64,000 nucleotides of DNA from Pelagibacterium halotolerans B2 (GTDB taxonomy: Bacteria; Pseudomonadota; Alphaproteobacteria; Rhizobiales; Devosiaceae): positions 2,170,001 through 2,234,000 of the forward strand of contig NC_016078.1 of assembly GCF_000230555.1 (NCBI RefSeq), read 5' to 3'. A program made the translations under genes and the position numbers. Positions 9,276 to 18,081 of this stretch are shown here, in pieces (the stretch's first letter is position 1; each line of letters opens with the position of its first letter). The notes beneath the pieces were generated by a model. It was not told where the DNA came from, did not search any database, and saw nothing but the letters and a program-made list of their open reading frames with translations.

Positions 9276-10478
9276 TCAGGCGGACCGCACAAGCGCCAGC
9301 AGCGACTTTCGGTCCAGCGAAAATCCTGAATCGATCCAGAGGCTTTCGAGCCTTCGCAGTTCGGCCCCCAACGCGGGGCCGGGCTCGTGCCCGACCGCCA
9401 CCAGGTCGGAACCCGACAGCGGAAACGTGTCGGGATTTATGGCCTTGATGGCATCCAGGCGGGCAGCAAGCCAACTTTCCGAAGCATCTGTGATCGCGGC
9501 AGCGACGGCAAGTCCCGCCTCCCGTTCCTCGCGATATCGATAGGCCAGCTCGGCCAATTTATCTCCACGTGCAAGCTCCGCCGCAGCCACAAGCCGCCCG
9601 ATACGGCCCATGACGGCATTGGAAAGGCGCCACCCGGCCTTGAGCGAACCAATCGCGGCGCCCGAAACGCCCATCAATGCGATGCGCATTTCGGCATCGA
9701 CCCGGACCGGAAAGGTCTCGAGCCGAGCCAGCCCGGCCAGACCGGGCGACGACACGATCTCGGACGGCAACACGCCAATGGCGTTCATTTCCCCCAGGGC
9801 TGAGGCGCATCGCTCATGTGACAGCAGTCGCAACATCTCATGGCCCACCCGCTCGGCTGAAAGGGCGCCATTGCCGCCTGCCGCGCGCCTGCAGGCGGCA
9901 ATGGCGATCGGATCGAACTGCTGATTGCCGTGGCTGACCACGAATCTGAAATAGCGATAGACGCGCAGCCGGTCCTCGGCAATGCGCGCATCGGGGTCGC
10001 CGATGAACCGGACACGACCGGCAAGGCAATCGTCCAGCCCATCGAGCGGATCGAACACTTCGCCATCCGGGCCGCAATAGAGCGCATTCATGGTAAAATC
10101 GCGCCGTCTTGCGTCTTCGATCCAGTCCGTTCCAAACGAGACCTTTGCCTTGCGCCCGAAGGTCTCCACATCCCGGCGCAGGGTTGTGACTTCCGCAATG
10201 CGCCCGTTGTGAACCAGCGTGATGGTCCCGTGGTCCACGCCCGTCGGATGGACATTCATGCCTGCCGCCCTGGCGCGTTGGGCCACCTGGTCGGGCAAGA
10301 GTTCGCTGGCCATGTCGATGTCGGACTGGCGGTTCGCAATGCCGACAAGCGTATCCCTCACGATGCCGCCAACTGCCCGTGTCCGGCCCTCGGCGCCATC
10401 AAGGCAAGCGAAAAACGGGCGCGCCGCTTCGAGCCAGGGCGCGTGCCTGAGCCGTTCGAGCGCGGTATCACGATCCAT
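9276..10478 (-). CDS. cca: CCA tRNA nucleotidyltransferase
   Basis: A 400-aa class II nucleotidyltransferase that adds or repairs the tRNA 3' CCA end. It shows RAVGGIVRDTLVG, the catalytic DxD in QSDIDMA, the RRRDFTMNAL motif and EDRLRVYRYFRF. It overlaps the Nudix gene upstream by 11 bp, a pairing often seen in Rhizobiales. A poly(A) polymerase of the same superfamily is the alternative; the length and motifs favour Cca. Confidence 0.9.
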   Translation of the reverse strand: MDRDTALERLRHAPWLEAARPFFACLDGAEGRTRAVGGIVRDTLVGIANRQSDIDMASELLPDQVAQRARAAGMNVHPTGVDHGTITLVHNGRIAEVTTLRRDVETFGRKAKVSFGTDWIEDARRRDFTMNALYCGPDGEVFDPLDGLDDCLAGRVRFIGDPDARIAEDRLRVYRYFRFVVSHGNQQFDPIAIAACRRAAGGNGALSAERVGHEMLRLLSHERCASALGEMNAIGVLPSEIVSSPGLAGLARLETFPVRVDAEMRIALMGVSGAAIGSLKAGWRLSNAVMGRIGRLVAAAELARGDKLAELAYRYREEREAGLAVAAAITDASESWLAARLDAIKAINPDTFPLSGSDLVAVGHEPGPALGAELRRLESLWIDSGFSLDRKSLLALVRSA

Positions 10479-11097
10479 TGCTTGGCCCCGTCAGAACGCT
10501 GTCGCGAAAGCGTCTGGTGAGATTGGCTGTTATGCCCCAGATCCTGTGGCCGTTATGGTCGATCTGCCAGCTCTGCCGCTCCTTTCCGCGAAAGACCGCG
10601 CGAAAAGTGCTGTAGCTGTTCTCATCGATAAGCGTTTCGAGTGGCACCTCGAACACATCGTCCACTTCACCCGGGTTGGGCACGAAGGGCGCGCGGGGAT
10701 CGACGATGGCAACCACCGGCGTGATGAAATAATTCGTACCGGTGTAATAATAGGGCATATAGCCCAGCACATCGGCATCATCGCGATGCAGCGCCACTTC
10801 CTCATTGGCCTCGCGCAAGGCGGCATAGGCAGCGTCCTGATCCTCGGGATCGATCCGCCCGCCGGGGAATGCCACCTGGCCAGAATGCTTACGCAGGGCC
10901 GTCGCCCGCTCGGTGTAGAGCACATTGTAGCCCATGCCGCGCTTGACCAGCGCAATCAGCACCGCCGCCGGAACCGGCACCGCATTGCCAAGATCGCTGA
11001 TGACGAAATCGGCAACCAGATCGGCGGCATCGGGCATGGGCTCGGCTGCCGGCAGCAGCCGGGTCACGATCTCCCTGATATCACTCTCGCTTGCCAT
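10468..11097 (-). CDS. CoA pyrophosphatase-type Nudix hydrolase
   Basis: A 209-aa Nudix protein. The Nudix box GGRIDPEDQDAAYAALREANEEV is preceded by ALRKHSGQVAFPGG, the UPF0035-type signature of CoA pyrophosphatases (NudL/YeaB-like). The family splits CoA and acyl-CoA into 4'-phosphopantetheine and 3',5'-ADP. Substrate assignment rests on that motif only. Its 3' end overlaps cca by 11 bp. Confidence 0.85.
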   Translation of the reverse strand: MASESDIREIVTRLLPAAEPMPDAADLVADFVISDLGNAVPVPAAVLIALVKRGMGYNVLYTERATALRKHSGQVAFPGGRIDPEDQDAAYAALREANEEVALHRDDADVLGYMPYYYTGTNYFITPVVAIVDPRAPFVPNPGEVDDVFEVPLETLIDENSYSTFRAVFRGKERQSWQIDHNGHRIWGITANLTRRFRDSVLTGPSNGS

Positions 11098-11117
11098 TTC
11101 GACTTTCGGTAATGACC

Positions 11118-11657
11118 CTAAACCCAGGGCAAAACATCCCCGGCCAATGTCTCCGCCATATGCGGATCGGGAGAGTGGACCAGCACGCGCGTCGGATCAA
11201 CGGGGCCGGGGAAGGTGATGGCGCTCGGCGCCGTGCGAACAAAGCCCAGCGGACTGTAATAGGCGAAATCGCCGACCAGCAGGACAAATGCGATTCCCTC
11301 GCGCTCCAGCGCCAGGTCGCAGACATGCCGGACCAGGGCACGCCCCGCCCCCTGCTTTCTGAACTCGGGATCGGTCATCAGCGGCCCGAGCAGATAACCG
11401 TTGATACCGCCGACGCTGATCGGGGTCATGCGAACGCTGGCCGCGCGCTCTCCCTTGATCTCGGCGATATAGGAAAATTCGGGATCGACGGCGATCCGCT
11501 CGCGCACCCGGAAGGCGGCGCGGGCAAAACGTCCAGGACCGAAGGAAACTTCGTGCAGCGCCTCGATCCAGGCATCATCGTCCGGCGTTTCGAGACGGAT
11601 GGACAGGGCGGCAGGCGTAGGGACAGTGGCAGCCGGGAGCGGCGAGAGAGCGGTCAT
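11118..11657 (-). CDS. GNAT-family N-acetyltransferase
   Basis: A 179-aa GNAT protein of the YhbS type: IRLETPDDDAWIEALH at the N-terminus, then the acetyl-CoA loop LMTDPEFRKQGAGRALVRHV and the C-terminal YYSPLGFVR. The acceptor substrate is unknown. An alternative in-frame TTG lies three codons upstream (11666). It ends 20 bp before the Nudix gene and is probably in the same transcript. Confidence 0.82.
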   Translation of the reverse strand: MTALSPLPAATVPTPAALSIRLETPDDDAWIEALHEVSFGPGRFARAAFRVRERIAVDPEFSYIAEIKGERAASVRMTPISVGGINGYLLGPLMTDPEFRKQGAGRALVRHVCDLALEREGIAFVLLVGDFAYYSPLGFVRTAPSAITFPGPVDPTRVLVHSPDPHMAETLAGDVLPWV

Positions 11658-11924
11658 TGTGAGCAATATCCAGATCGATCAAGGCAATACGACGACAGTC
11701 GCGCACAGGGGCGCGTCCTAAAGTCGTCGAATGTCTCGCTCGATACCGAACATCATGAGCCGGGCTCCACAAATTCGCCGAAAGCGGATTTAGCACCCCC
11801 GATACCTTCGGTCCATCGAAATCGAAGACGAACACGGTGTTCGGCGATATCCGTCTAATAATCGAGAACAATCGGGCTAGATATGCCGTTATCGAGCAGA
11901 TGATGAACGAAAAGGAGACAAGCG

Positions 11925-12884
11925 ATGGGTCAGTTGATCGACGGCAAATGGTCGACCCGGTGGTACGATACCAAATCGACAGGCGGAAAGTTCAAGCGCT
12001 CGGAATCGGCCTTCCGCAACTGGGTCACGGCCGATGGCGCCGCCGGCCCGACTGGCCAAGACGGGTTCAAGGCCGAAAGCGGCCGATATCACCTCTATGT
12101 CTCCTATGCCTGCCCATGGGCCCACCGGACGCTGATCTTCCGCGCCCTCAAGGGGCTCGAGGATCATATTTCGGTCTCTGTCGTGTCGCCCAAGATGCCC
12201 GATGAAACCGGCTGGGCGTTTACCGGTGAATTGGGCTCCGATACCGACACGCTCAACGGCGCGGACTATCTCTGGCAGGTCTATACCAAGGCAGTGCCCG
12301 ACTATACCGGCCGCGTGACCGTACCGGTCCTCTGGGACAAGCACCGCCAGACCATCGTGTCCAACGAAAGCGCGGACATCATCCGGATGTTCAATACTGC
12401 TTTCAACGGGATCACCGGCAACACACTCGATTTCTATCCTCGCGACAAGCGCGACGAGATCGACCGCATCAACGACCGGGTTTACAACGAAATCAACAAC
12501 GGCGTTTACAAGGCCGGCTTTGCAACCACCCAGGAAGCATACACCGAAGCAGTAACCGCCCTGTTTGGCGCACTGGATTGGGTCGAGGGAATTTTGTCTC
12601 AGCAGCCGTTCCTGACCGGCTCGACCCCGACCGAGGCCGACTGGCGGCTGGTCACCACACTAATGCGGTTCGACGCGGTCTATGTCGGGCATTTCAAATG
12701 CAACATCCGCCGCATTGCCGACTACCCTCATTTGTCGAAATATCTCAAGGCCCTGTGTGAGTGGCCCGGTGTCGCGGCGACGGTTCATATCGACCATATC
12801 AAGACCCATTATTACTGGAGCCACACAACCATCAACCCCACCCGCATCGTGCCTGAAGGGCCGGTGCTCGATTTCCTCGATTGA
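11925..12884 (+). CDS. Glutathionyl-hydroquinone reductase-type glutathione S-transferase (xi class)
   Basis: A 319-aa protein with the xi-class signature VSYACPWAHRTLIFRALKGL; C63 is the catalytic Cys of glutathionyl-hydroquinone reductases (YqjG/PcpF family). The C-terminal all-helical domain carries NGVYKAGFATTQEAYTEAV and RFDAVYVGHFKCNIRRI, also typical. Such enzymes remove glutathione from hydroquinone adducts in the cytoplasm. The role fits with the qorB quinone reductase at 2856, though the two are not linked in an operon. Confidence 0.9.
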   Translation: MGQLIDGKWSTRWYDTKSTGGKFKRSESAFRNWVTADGAAGPTGQDGFKAESGRYHLYVSYACPWAHRTLIFRALKGLEDHISVSVVSPKMPDETGWAFTGELGSDTDTLNGADYLWQVYTKAVPDYTGRVTVPVLWDKHRQTIVSNESADIIRMFNTAFNGITGNTLDFYPRDKRDEIDRINDRVYNEINNGVYKAGFATTQEAYTEAVTALFGALDWVEGILSQQPFLTGSTPTEADWRLVTTLMRFDAVYVGHFKCNIRRIADYPHLSKYLKALCEWPGVAATVHIDHIKTHYYWSHTTINPTRIVPEGPVLDFLD

Positions 12885-12892
12885 GGCAACAG

Positions 12893-13357
12893 CTACCAGT
12901 TCGGCGAGGGTGTTCTGCCCTCGCCGATTTCTGCCAGCCGTCGTGCGGCACCCGGCGCCATGGGTTGAGGGAGATCGCCCAGCGCGAACCATCCGATCTC
13001 GACGATTTCGCGATTGGGCTCGAACGCCCTGGCTTGGTGGGCGGATTGGCCGACATAGAGTGCGACATGGTCGCGATTGGTGTAGCCCGTCGCGTGGTAA
13101 AGCCCGAAAAGCCGCATGTCGCCATCGACCACATAGCCGGTTTCCTCGAGCACTTCGCGGCGGGCGGCGGCCTCGGCGGTCTCGCCCGGATCGACGCCGC
13201 CGCCCGGCATCTGCCAGCCCGCGACATAGCCGTGGCGCACCAGAAGAACTCTGCCATCCACGATCACCGCCGCCCGAGCGCCGAGGGTCAGGTGCTTGTA
13301 GATACCGCGGGCGCGCAACAGCGCGCCGAATTTGAACCGTTCCCAGCCTCTGGCCAT
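12893..13357 (-). CDS. Nudix hydrolase
   Basis: A 154-aa Nudix protein with a complete box GGGVDPGETAEAAARREVLEETGY, preceded by the substrate-side strands RAAVIVDGRVLLVRHGYVAGWQMPGG. The frame is open 27 codons further upstream, but the ATG at 13357 has a GGAG Shine-Dalgarno six bases before it. Substrate unknown. It is convergent with the GST gene, leaving only 8 bp between the stop codons. Confidence 0.85.
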   Translation of the reverse strand: MARGWERFKFGALLRARGIYKHLTLGARAAVIVDGRVLLVRHGYVAGWQMPGGGVDPGETAEAAARREVLEETGYVVDGDMRLFGLYHATGYTNRDHVALYVGQSAHQARAFEPNREIVEIGWFALGDLPQPMAPGAARRLAEIGEGRTPSPNW

Positions 13358-13449
13358 GATCACTCCTACCGGCCAACCCATGACAAATTGTGGCAAAGGC
13401 GGCAATCGGCCATTTTCTTGCCTTAGCCGCCATGCCAATAGTGCGCTCG

Positions 13450-14340
13450 ATGATTACCCTTGCCCATATTTCCGACGTCCATCTCGCACCGCTCCCTCTC
13501 ATTACACCTCGTGAGTTGGCATCCAAGCGCCTGACGGGCTGGCTAAACTGGCAGCTCGAGCGTGGCAGCGATATGCGTCCCGAAACGTTGATGGCGCTGC
13601 TCGACCACATGCGCGCCCACGACCCGGACATGATCTGTGTCACCGGCGATATGGTCAACCTCGCGCTCGACGAGGAAATCGCCCGGGCGGCCCATTGGTT
13701 CACCGAACTGGGCGCCCCCGGCAAGGTCTGCGCCATCCCCGGCAATCACGACGCCTATGTGCCGGGAGCGCTGGACAAGGCGCTCGATACCTATGGCGGT
13801 TACATGCGGGGCGAGGCGCTGGACGACAACCCGTTCCCTTATGTCCGGCGTCTCGACATGGTCGCACTGATCGGCGTTTCCAGCGCGATAGCGACACCAC
13901 CATTCTTCGCGGCCGGCAAGGTTGGAGCCGATCAGCTCGCACGGCTGCGCAAGCTGCTGACGCTGCTTGGCGAAGCGGGATACTTCCGGATCGTGATGAT
14001 CCACCATCCGCCCCATGCCGAGTTCGCCGACTCCCGGCGCCTCGGATTGTGGGACGGAAGCGATTTCCGGGCCGTGCTGAAACAAGCCGGTGCCGAAGTC
14101 ATTCTCCATGGGCACACCCATCTTTCATCGGTCAATGCCATCTCGGGCCCGACCCAGGAAATTCCGGTGATCGGCGTGGCCGCGGCCTCGGCGGCGCCCG
14201 AGGGCCACGACGCTCCGGGCCGCTATAATCTTTTCCGTATCGAGAAAGTCGGGACTGAATGGTCCTGCGCCATGCGCGAATATGGCTATCAGCGCATCGG
14301 CGACGAGATCGCATTGCGGCTGCAAATGCGCATATATTAA
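13450..14340 (+). CDS. Calcineurin-like metallophosphoesterase
   Basis: A 296-aa protein carrying the five metal-binding blocks of the family in order: HISDVHL, VTGDMVN, PGNHDAY, IHHPPH and LHGHTHLS. These give a dinuclear-metal phosphoesterase; the substrate is open. I start at the ATG of MITLAHISDVHL. In-frame alternatives lie at 13432 (ATG) and 13390 (GTG), and none has a clear Shine-Dalgarno. It is the first gene of a plus-strand run ahead of murL (47 bp gap), but a role in cell wall synthesis is not shown. Confidence 0.88.
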   Translation: MITLAHISDVHLAPLPLITPRELASKRLTGWLNWQLERGSDMRPETLMALLDHMRAHDPDMICVTGDMVNLALDEEIARAAHWFTELGAPGKVCAIPGNHDAYVPGALDKALDTYGGYMRGEALDDNPFPYVRRLDMVALIGVSSAIATPPFFAAGKVGADQLARLRKLLTLLGEAGYFRIVMIHHPPHAEFADSRRLGLWDGSDFRAVLKQAGAEVILHGHTHLSSVNAISGPTQEIPVIGVAAASAAPEGHDAPGRYNLFRIEKVGTEWSCAMREYGYQRIGDEIALRLQMRIY

Positions 14341-14387
14341 AGAGCAAGTGATTCAGCGCGCCATCTCGAACGGCGCAAGGCGAGAGC

Positions 14388-15722
14388 GTGAGCCAGATTT
14401 CTTTCATCATCGATGCACCGGCCTTCGACCCCTCAACGGGCGAGGCGAAGTTTTTCTATCGGCTGGCCAGGCACACCTTGGTCGAAACGCTGAGATTTCC
14501 CGTCGAAGGACTGGAGGCAGCAAGGGCAGAGACCGCAGCATTCGCCACCTTGCTCGATCTCTCGGCCGCTGTGCTTGGGGTGAGCTATTTCAAGCTGCTC
14601 GCGCCTTTTGAAATCGATGCGACCGCACTCGCGCTTTCAAAGGCGCAGCGTGCCTTTTTGCTCGATGTCTACGAGAATGGGCTGGGCGAATTTTACGCCC
14701 GCAACGACCTCAAGCGCTTCGGGCGCCTGACAATTTCCGTAGGCGCACCGCGCGAAGACGATGTTCCGCCCACCCTCCCGGACCGCGCGCTGGTCTTGAT
14801 CGGCGGCGGCAAGGATTCGCTTGTCAGCGTGCAATTGCTCGAAAGTGCCGGAGCACAGATGAGCCTGTTTGCGGTCAATCCCAAGGGCCCCATCCTCTCC
14901 TCCGCCGAACGCTCCGGCCTGCCCTTGCTGACCGTCGAGCGCGTTCTCGATCCCGAAATGATCGCGCTGGGTCAGAAACCGGGCTATTACAACGGACACG
15001 TGCCCTCGACCGCCATCAACTCGATGATCGCGGCCCTGGCGGGTCTTTTGTACGGCTATGGAAATATCGTCCTCTCCAACGAACGCTCGGCCAGTGAAGG
15101 AAATGTCGAGTTCGACGGGCGGCAGGCCAATCACCAATATTCCAAATCGATCGATTTCGAGCGCGCCATCCGCGACGTGCTCTCGACGGCCACATCGGGC
15201 GCTCTGGGCTATTTTTCCTTGCTCCGCCCCTATTCCGAGGCCCGCATCGCAGCGCTGTTCGCTCGATCGAACCGCTACGATGACGTGTTTTCGAGCTGCA
15301 ACCGCAATTTCCGCCTTGCGGGCCATGACGGCCCGCTCTGGTGCGGCAAATGCCCCAAATGCCATTTCGTCTTCCTGATCTTTGGGCCGCATATGAGCAA
15401 GGAACGTCTCACAAAAATCTTCGGCCAGAATGTCCTCGACAATCCCGACAATATCGACCCCTATCGCGAGTTGACGGGCCTTTCGGGACACAAGCCCTGG
15501 GAATGCGTGGGCGAAATCCTCGAAGCAGCAGCGTGTCTGTGGCGCATCGCCGATAACCCCGACTGGCGCGACAGCGCCGTGGTCAAGGCGCTCAAGCCAG
15601 ACCTCGAAGCGTTTTACGGCCCGGCGCGCCTACACTCGGCCTATGAGGAGTTCATGACCGACAGCACCGACCACCTGATTCCCGAACACATCGAAAGCGC
15701 GGTTGCACCCTATGCACATTGA
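14388..15722 (+). CDS. murL: UDP-MurNAc-L-Ala-L-Glu epimerase MurL
   Basis: A 444-aa protein resembling Xanthomonas MurL, which uses ATP to epimerise the terminal L-Glu of UDP-MurNAc-L-Ala-L-Glu to D-Glu. Visible: a PP-loop-like ATP motif VLIGGGKDSLVSVQLL (GGGKDS at 139-144), LSNERSASEGNVEFDG, NHQYSKSIDFE, and a Cys cluster CGKCPKC (319-325) that looks like a metal site. The start is GTG. It overlaps the next gene, a MurD2-type ligase, by 11 bp. That pairing is the main support for the assignment. Confidence 0.85.
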   Translation: MSQISFIIDAPAFDPSTGEAKFFYRLARHTLVETLRFPVEGLEAARAETAAFATLLDLSAAVLGVSYFKLLAPFEIDATALALSKAQRAFLLDVYENGLGEFYARNDLKRFGRLTISVGAPREDDVPPTLPDRALVLIGGGKDSLVSVQLLESAGAQMSLFAVNPKGPILSSAERSGLPLLTVERVLDPEMIALGQKPGYYNGHVPSTAINSMIAALAGLLYGYGNIVLSNERSASEGNVEFDGRQANHQYSKSIDFERAIRDVLSTATSGALGYFSLLRPYSEARIAALFARSNRYDDVFSSCNRNFRLAGHDGPLWCGKCPKCHFVFLIFGPHMSKERLTKIFGQNVLDNPDNIDPYRELTGLSGHKPWECVGEILEAAACLWRIADNPDWRDSAVVKALKPDLEAFYGPARLHSAYEEFMTDSTDHLIPEHIESAVAPYAH

Positions 15723-16986
15723 AGGCCCGGTTCTTCTTTACGGCGCTGGCCGCGAGGCCCGTTCCACGGCGGCATTCCTGCGCCGCACCTATCCCGACCT
15801 TGAGTTGTTCGTCACTACCGATGACGGTGTGGCCGAACTCGAGGGCGCCAGCTTCATTCCGCCCGATAAGGCAAACGAGGTTTCGCGCTTCGGCACCATC
15901 GTCAAAAGCCCCGGCGTGTCGCTCTATAAGCCGATCTTCGAGGTGGCGCGGGCCGCCGGTGTGCCGATAACCTCGAACCTCAATATCTGGGGCGCTCATT
16001 TTCGCGAGGGCCGCACGGTGGTCGCGATTTCGGGCACCAAGGGCAAATCGACCACGGCAACGCTGGTTCATCTGATGCTGGAAAAATCCGGGGTCGATGT
16101 GGTGCTGGCCGGCAATGTGGGTATCCCGCCGCTGGACGCCGCCGGCAGCGCGCAGACCGTGGTGCTCGAACTCTCCTCCTACCAGACCGCCGATATCGAT
16201 TTCGCCCCCGACATCGCGGCGATCTCCAACCTCTATCCCGAGCATGTCGATTGGCACGGCGGGCTCGATGCCTATTACCGCGACAAGCTCAACCTGATCG
16301 CCAAGGGTCCCAAAATGGTGGCCATCGGCCCGCAGGCCGCCACGGTCGAGCGCGTCATCAGCACAATTCCCGCCACGACCAGACGCATCCCGCCGCTCGA
16401 CATCGAGCTTGCCGACGAAATCCTGATGGCGGCGATGAATTCGCGGCTCAAAGGCGCCCATAATCACGACAATGCGAGGCTGGCCGCTGCCATCGCGCTC
16501 GCTGCCGGCGCCACGAGGGAAGGAATATTTGCGGGCATCGAGGCCTTCATTCCCCTTCCCCATCGGCTCGAGGAAGTGATGGTCGGCGACATTCTTTTCG
16601 TCGACGATTCGATTTCCACGACCCCTGAAGCAACCAAGGTGGCGCTCGCTGCCTACAAGGGCAAAAAGATTGCCCTGATCGCCGGCGGCCATGAGCGCCA
16701 GCAGGATTATACCGATCTCGCTAATCTGATGGGCCTGACCAGTGTCGTGATGCTGTGCTCGCTGCCGGTCACCGGCACGCGGCTCGCCCAGGCCGTGCGC
16801 GACAACACCCCGATCCCCATCGCCGAGTGCTCGACGCTGGATGAGGCCATGCAAGCGCTGGCCAGCGCCGGCCACATCTTCGATACCGTCATCCTCTCGC
16901 CGGGCGCGCCGAGTTACAACCAGTTCAAGAATTTCGAGGAGCGCGGCGACCGGTTCAAGGCCCTCGCCCGCCAGCATTTCGGCTGA
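15712..16986 (+). CDS. murD2: UDP-MurNAc-L-alanine--L-glutamate ligase MurD2
   Basis: A 424-aa Mur ligase of the MurD superfamily. Motifs: ATP loop SGTKGKSTT (GTKGKS where classical MurD has GTNGKT), LELSSYQ, NLYPEHVDWHGGLDAYYRDK, KGAHNHDNARLAAAIA, PHRLEEV and the C-terminal IAGGHERQQDY. Next to murL it is best read as MurD2, which adds L-Glu rather than D-Glu. I use the ATG at 15712, 11 bp inside murL; a TTG three codons upstream is also in frame. It also lies apart from any dcw cluster gene in this window. Confidence 0.85.
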   Translation: MHIEGPVLLYGAGREARSTAAFLRRTYPDLELFVTTDDGVAELEGASFIPPDKANEVSRFGTIVKSPGVSLYKPIFEVARAAGVPITSNLNIWGAHFREGRTVVAISGTKGKSTTATLVHLMLEKSGVDVVLAGNVGIPPLDAAGSAQTVVLELSSYQTADIDFAPDIAAISNLYPEHVDWHGGLDAYYRDKLNLIAKGPKMVAIGPQAATVERVISTIPATTRRIPPLDIELADEILMAAMNSRLKGAHNHDNARLAAAIALAAGATREGIFAGIEAFIPLPHRLEEVMVGDILFVDDSISTTPEATKVALAAYKGKKIALIAGGHERQQDYTDLANLMGLTSVVMLCSLPVTGTRLAQAVRDNTPIPIAECSTLDEAMQALASAGHIFDTVILSPGAPSYNQFKNFEERGDRFKALARQHFG

Positions 16987-16994
16987 GAAACCCG

Positions 16995-17321
16995 ATGACC
17001 TATGTCTTTCTGCTCTGCGCCATCGTCGCTGAGGTGATCGCGACTTCCGCCCTCAAGGCCGCCAACGGCTTCACCAACCTTGTGCCATCTGTCATCGTGA
17101 TCGTGGGCTATGCGGCGGCGTTCTATTTCCTATCGCTCACCCTGCGCACCCTGCCGGTCGGCATCGCCTATGCGATCTGGTCGGGATTGGGGATCGTCCT
17201 GATCTCGCTCGTTGGCTGGGTGATCTACAGGCAGGCGCTCGACCTGCCTGCAATTCTTGGCATGGGGCTGATCATTGCGGGGGTCATCGTCATCAACGCC
17301 TTTTCACGGGCGGGGCACTGA
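16995..17321 (+). CDS. SMR-family small multidrug efflux protein
   Basis: A 108-aa four-helix membrane protein. AIVAEVIATSALKAANGF near the N-terminus contains the essential membrane Glu (E13, equal to EmrE E14), and PVGIAYAIWSGLGIVLIS is the family's central signature. It works as an antiparallel dimer exchanging protons for cationic drugs. It follows murD2 by 8 bp and may be co-transcribed. Confidence 0.9.
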   Translation: MTYVFLLCAIVAEVIATSALKAANGFTNLVPSVIVIVGYAAAFYFLSLTLRTLPVGIAYAIWSGLGIVLISLVGWVIYRQALDLPAILGMGLIIAGVIVINAFSRAGH

Positions 17322-17335
17322 TCCAACGCGCGCGG

Positions 17336-17620
17336 TCAAACCAGTTTCGAAAGACTGGCATACCGGTCTTCGAGCTTGTCCTGCATTTCCTTGACCTTGG
17401 CATCCATGCGGGCCTGAACTCCCTGGGCGGCAAGTTCTCCCACACCCTGTATCTGCATGGTTTGCGCGGCCTGGAATCCGGACACAAGGGCCGCTGAACT
17501 CGCCTGGAACTCTTCCATCATTTCGCGGCGCTTGAGGCGCGCGGTTTCCATGGCCTCCCACGCGGATGGCTTGGACACCCAGTTCATCTTCTTAAAGCCG
17601 GTCGAGACAGCGCTGCTCAT
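17336..17620 (-). CDS. Small coiled-coil protein of unknown function (phasin-like composition)
   Basis: A 94-aa protein, almost wholly predicted helix, with charged and Ala/Gln-rich heptads (ETARLKRREMMEEFQASSAALVSGFQAAQTMQ, VQARMDAKVKEMQDKLEDRYASL). Composition resembles short phasins or flagellar-type accessory proteins, but I see no decisive signature. It lies 35 bp downstream of mce on the same strand, so it may be the last gene of the propionyl-CoA operon. Convergent with the SMR gene. Confidence 0.55.
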   Translation of the reverse strand: MSSAVSTGFKKMNWVSKPSAWEAMETARLKRREMMEEFQASSAALVSGFQAAQTMQIQGVGELAAQGVQARMDAKVKEMQDKLEDRYASLSKLV

Positions 17621-17655
17621 GGTGCTATCCTGCGTGAATGTAGGTTAATAAACTG

Positions 17656-18081
17656 TTAGGCGGGTGCGAAGTCAGGTTTGACCTCTTCAAGCTCGATGAG
17701 CGTGCCATCGAAGGCCTTGGGGTGGAGGAAAACCACAGGCAGCCCATGCGCGCCTATTTTGGGCTTTCCGTCGCCAAGCACGCGTGCTCCGCCTTCCGTG
17801 AGCCGGCGGATTGCCGCCCCGATATCGGCGACTTCATAGCAGATATGATGCATGCCGCCGTCAGGATTGCGTTCGAGAAACGCCGCGATGGGCGAACCTT
17901 CTCCAAACGCTTCAAGCAGTTCGACCTTGGTGTTTCCCACATCGACGAACACCACCCGGACGCCGTGATCTGGCAATTCCTGTACACCCGACACGCTGGC
18001 GCCAAGCAGCTCACGATACCGGCGCGCCGCCGCCTCGAGGTCGGGCACCGCAATGGCGATATGATTGACCCGTCCGATCAT
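17656..18081 (-). CDS. mce: Methylmalonyl-CoA epimerase
   Basis: A 141-aa glyoxalase/VOC-fold enzyme that interconverts the two methylmalonyl-CoA epimers. It shows the N-terminal [19 protein letters not shown], then [36 protein letters not shown] and a final LIELEEVKP; His and Glu residues in these stretches are the metal ligands of the fold. It overlaps the mutase gene by 4 bp (ATGA), which fixes its role. Confidence 0.95.
   Translation of the reverse strand: MIGRVNHIAIAVPDLEAAARRYRELLGASVSGVQELPDHGVRVVFVDVGNTKVELLEAFGEGSPIAAFLERNPDGGMHHICYEVADIGAAIRRLTEGGARVLGDGKPKIGAHGLPVVFLHPKAFDGTLIELEEVKPDFAPA

Noticed and set aside
15652..16977. 441-codon minus-strand frame opposite murD2
   Set aside because: Low-complexity antisense frame; murD2 has all family motifs.
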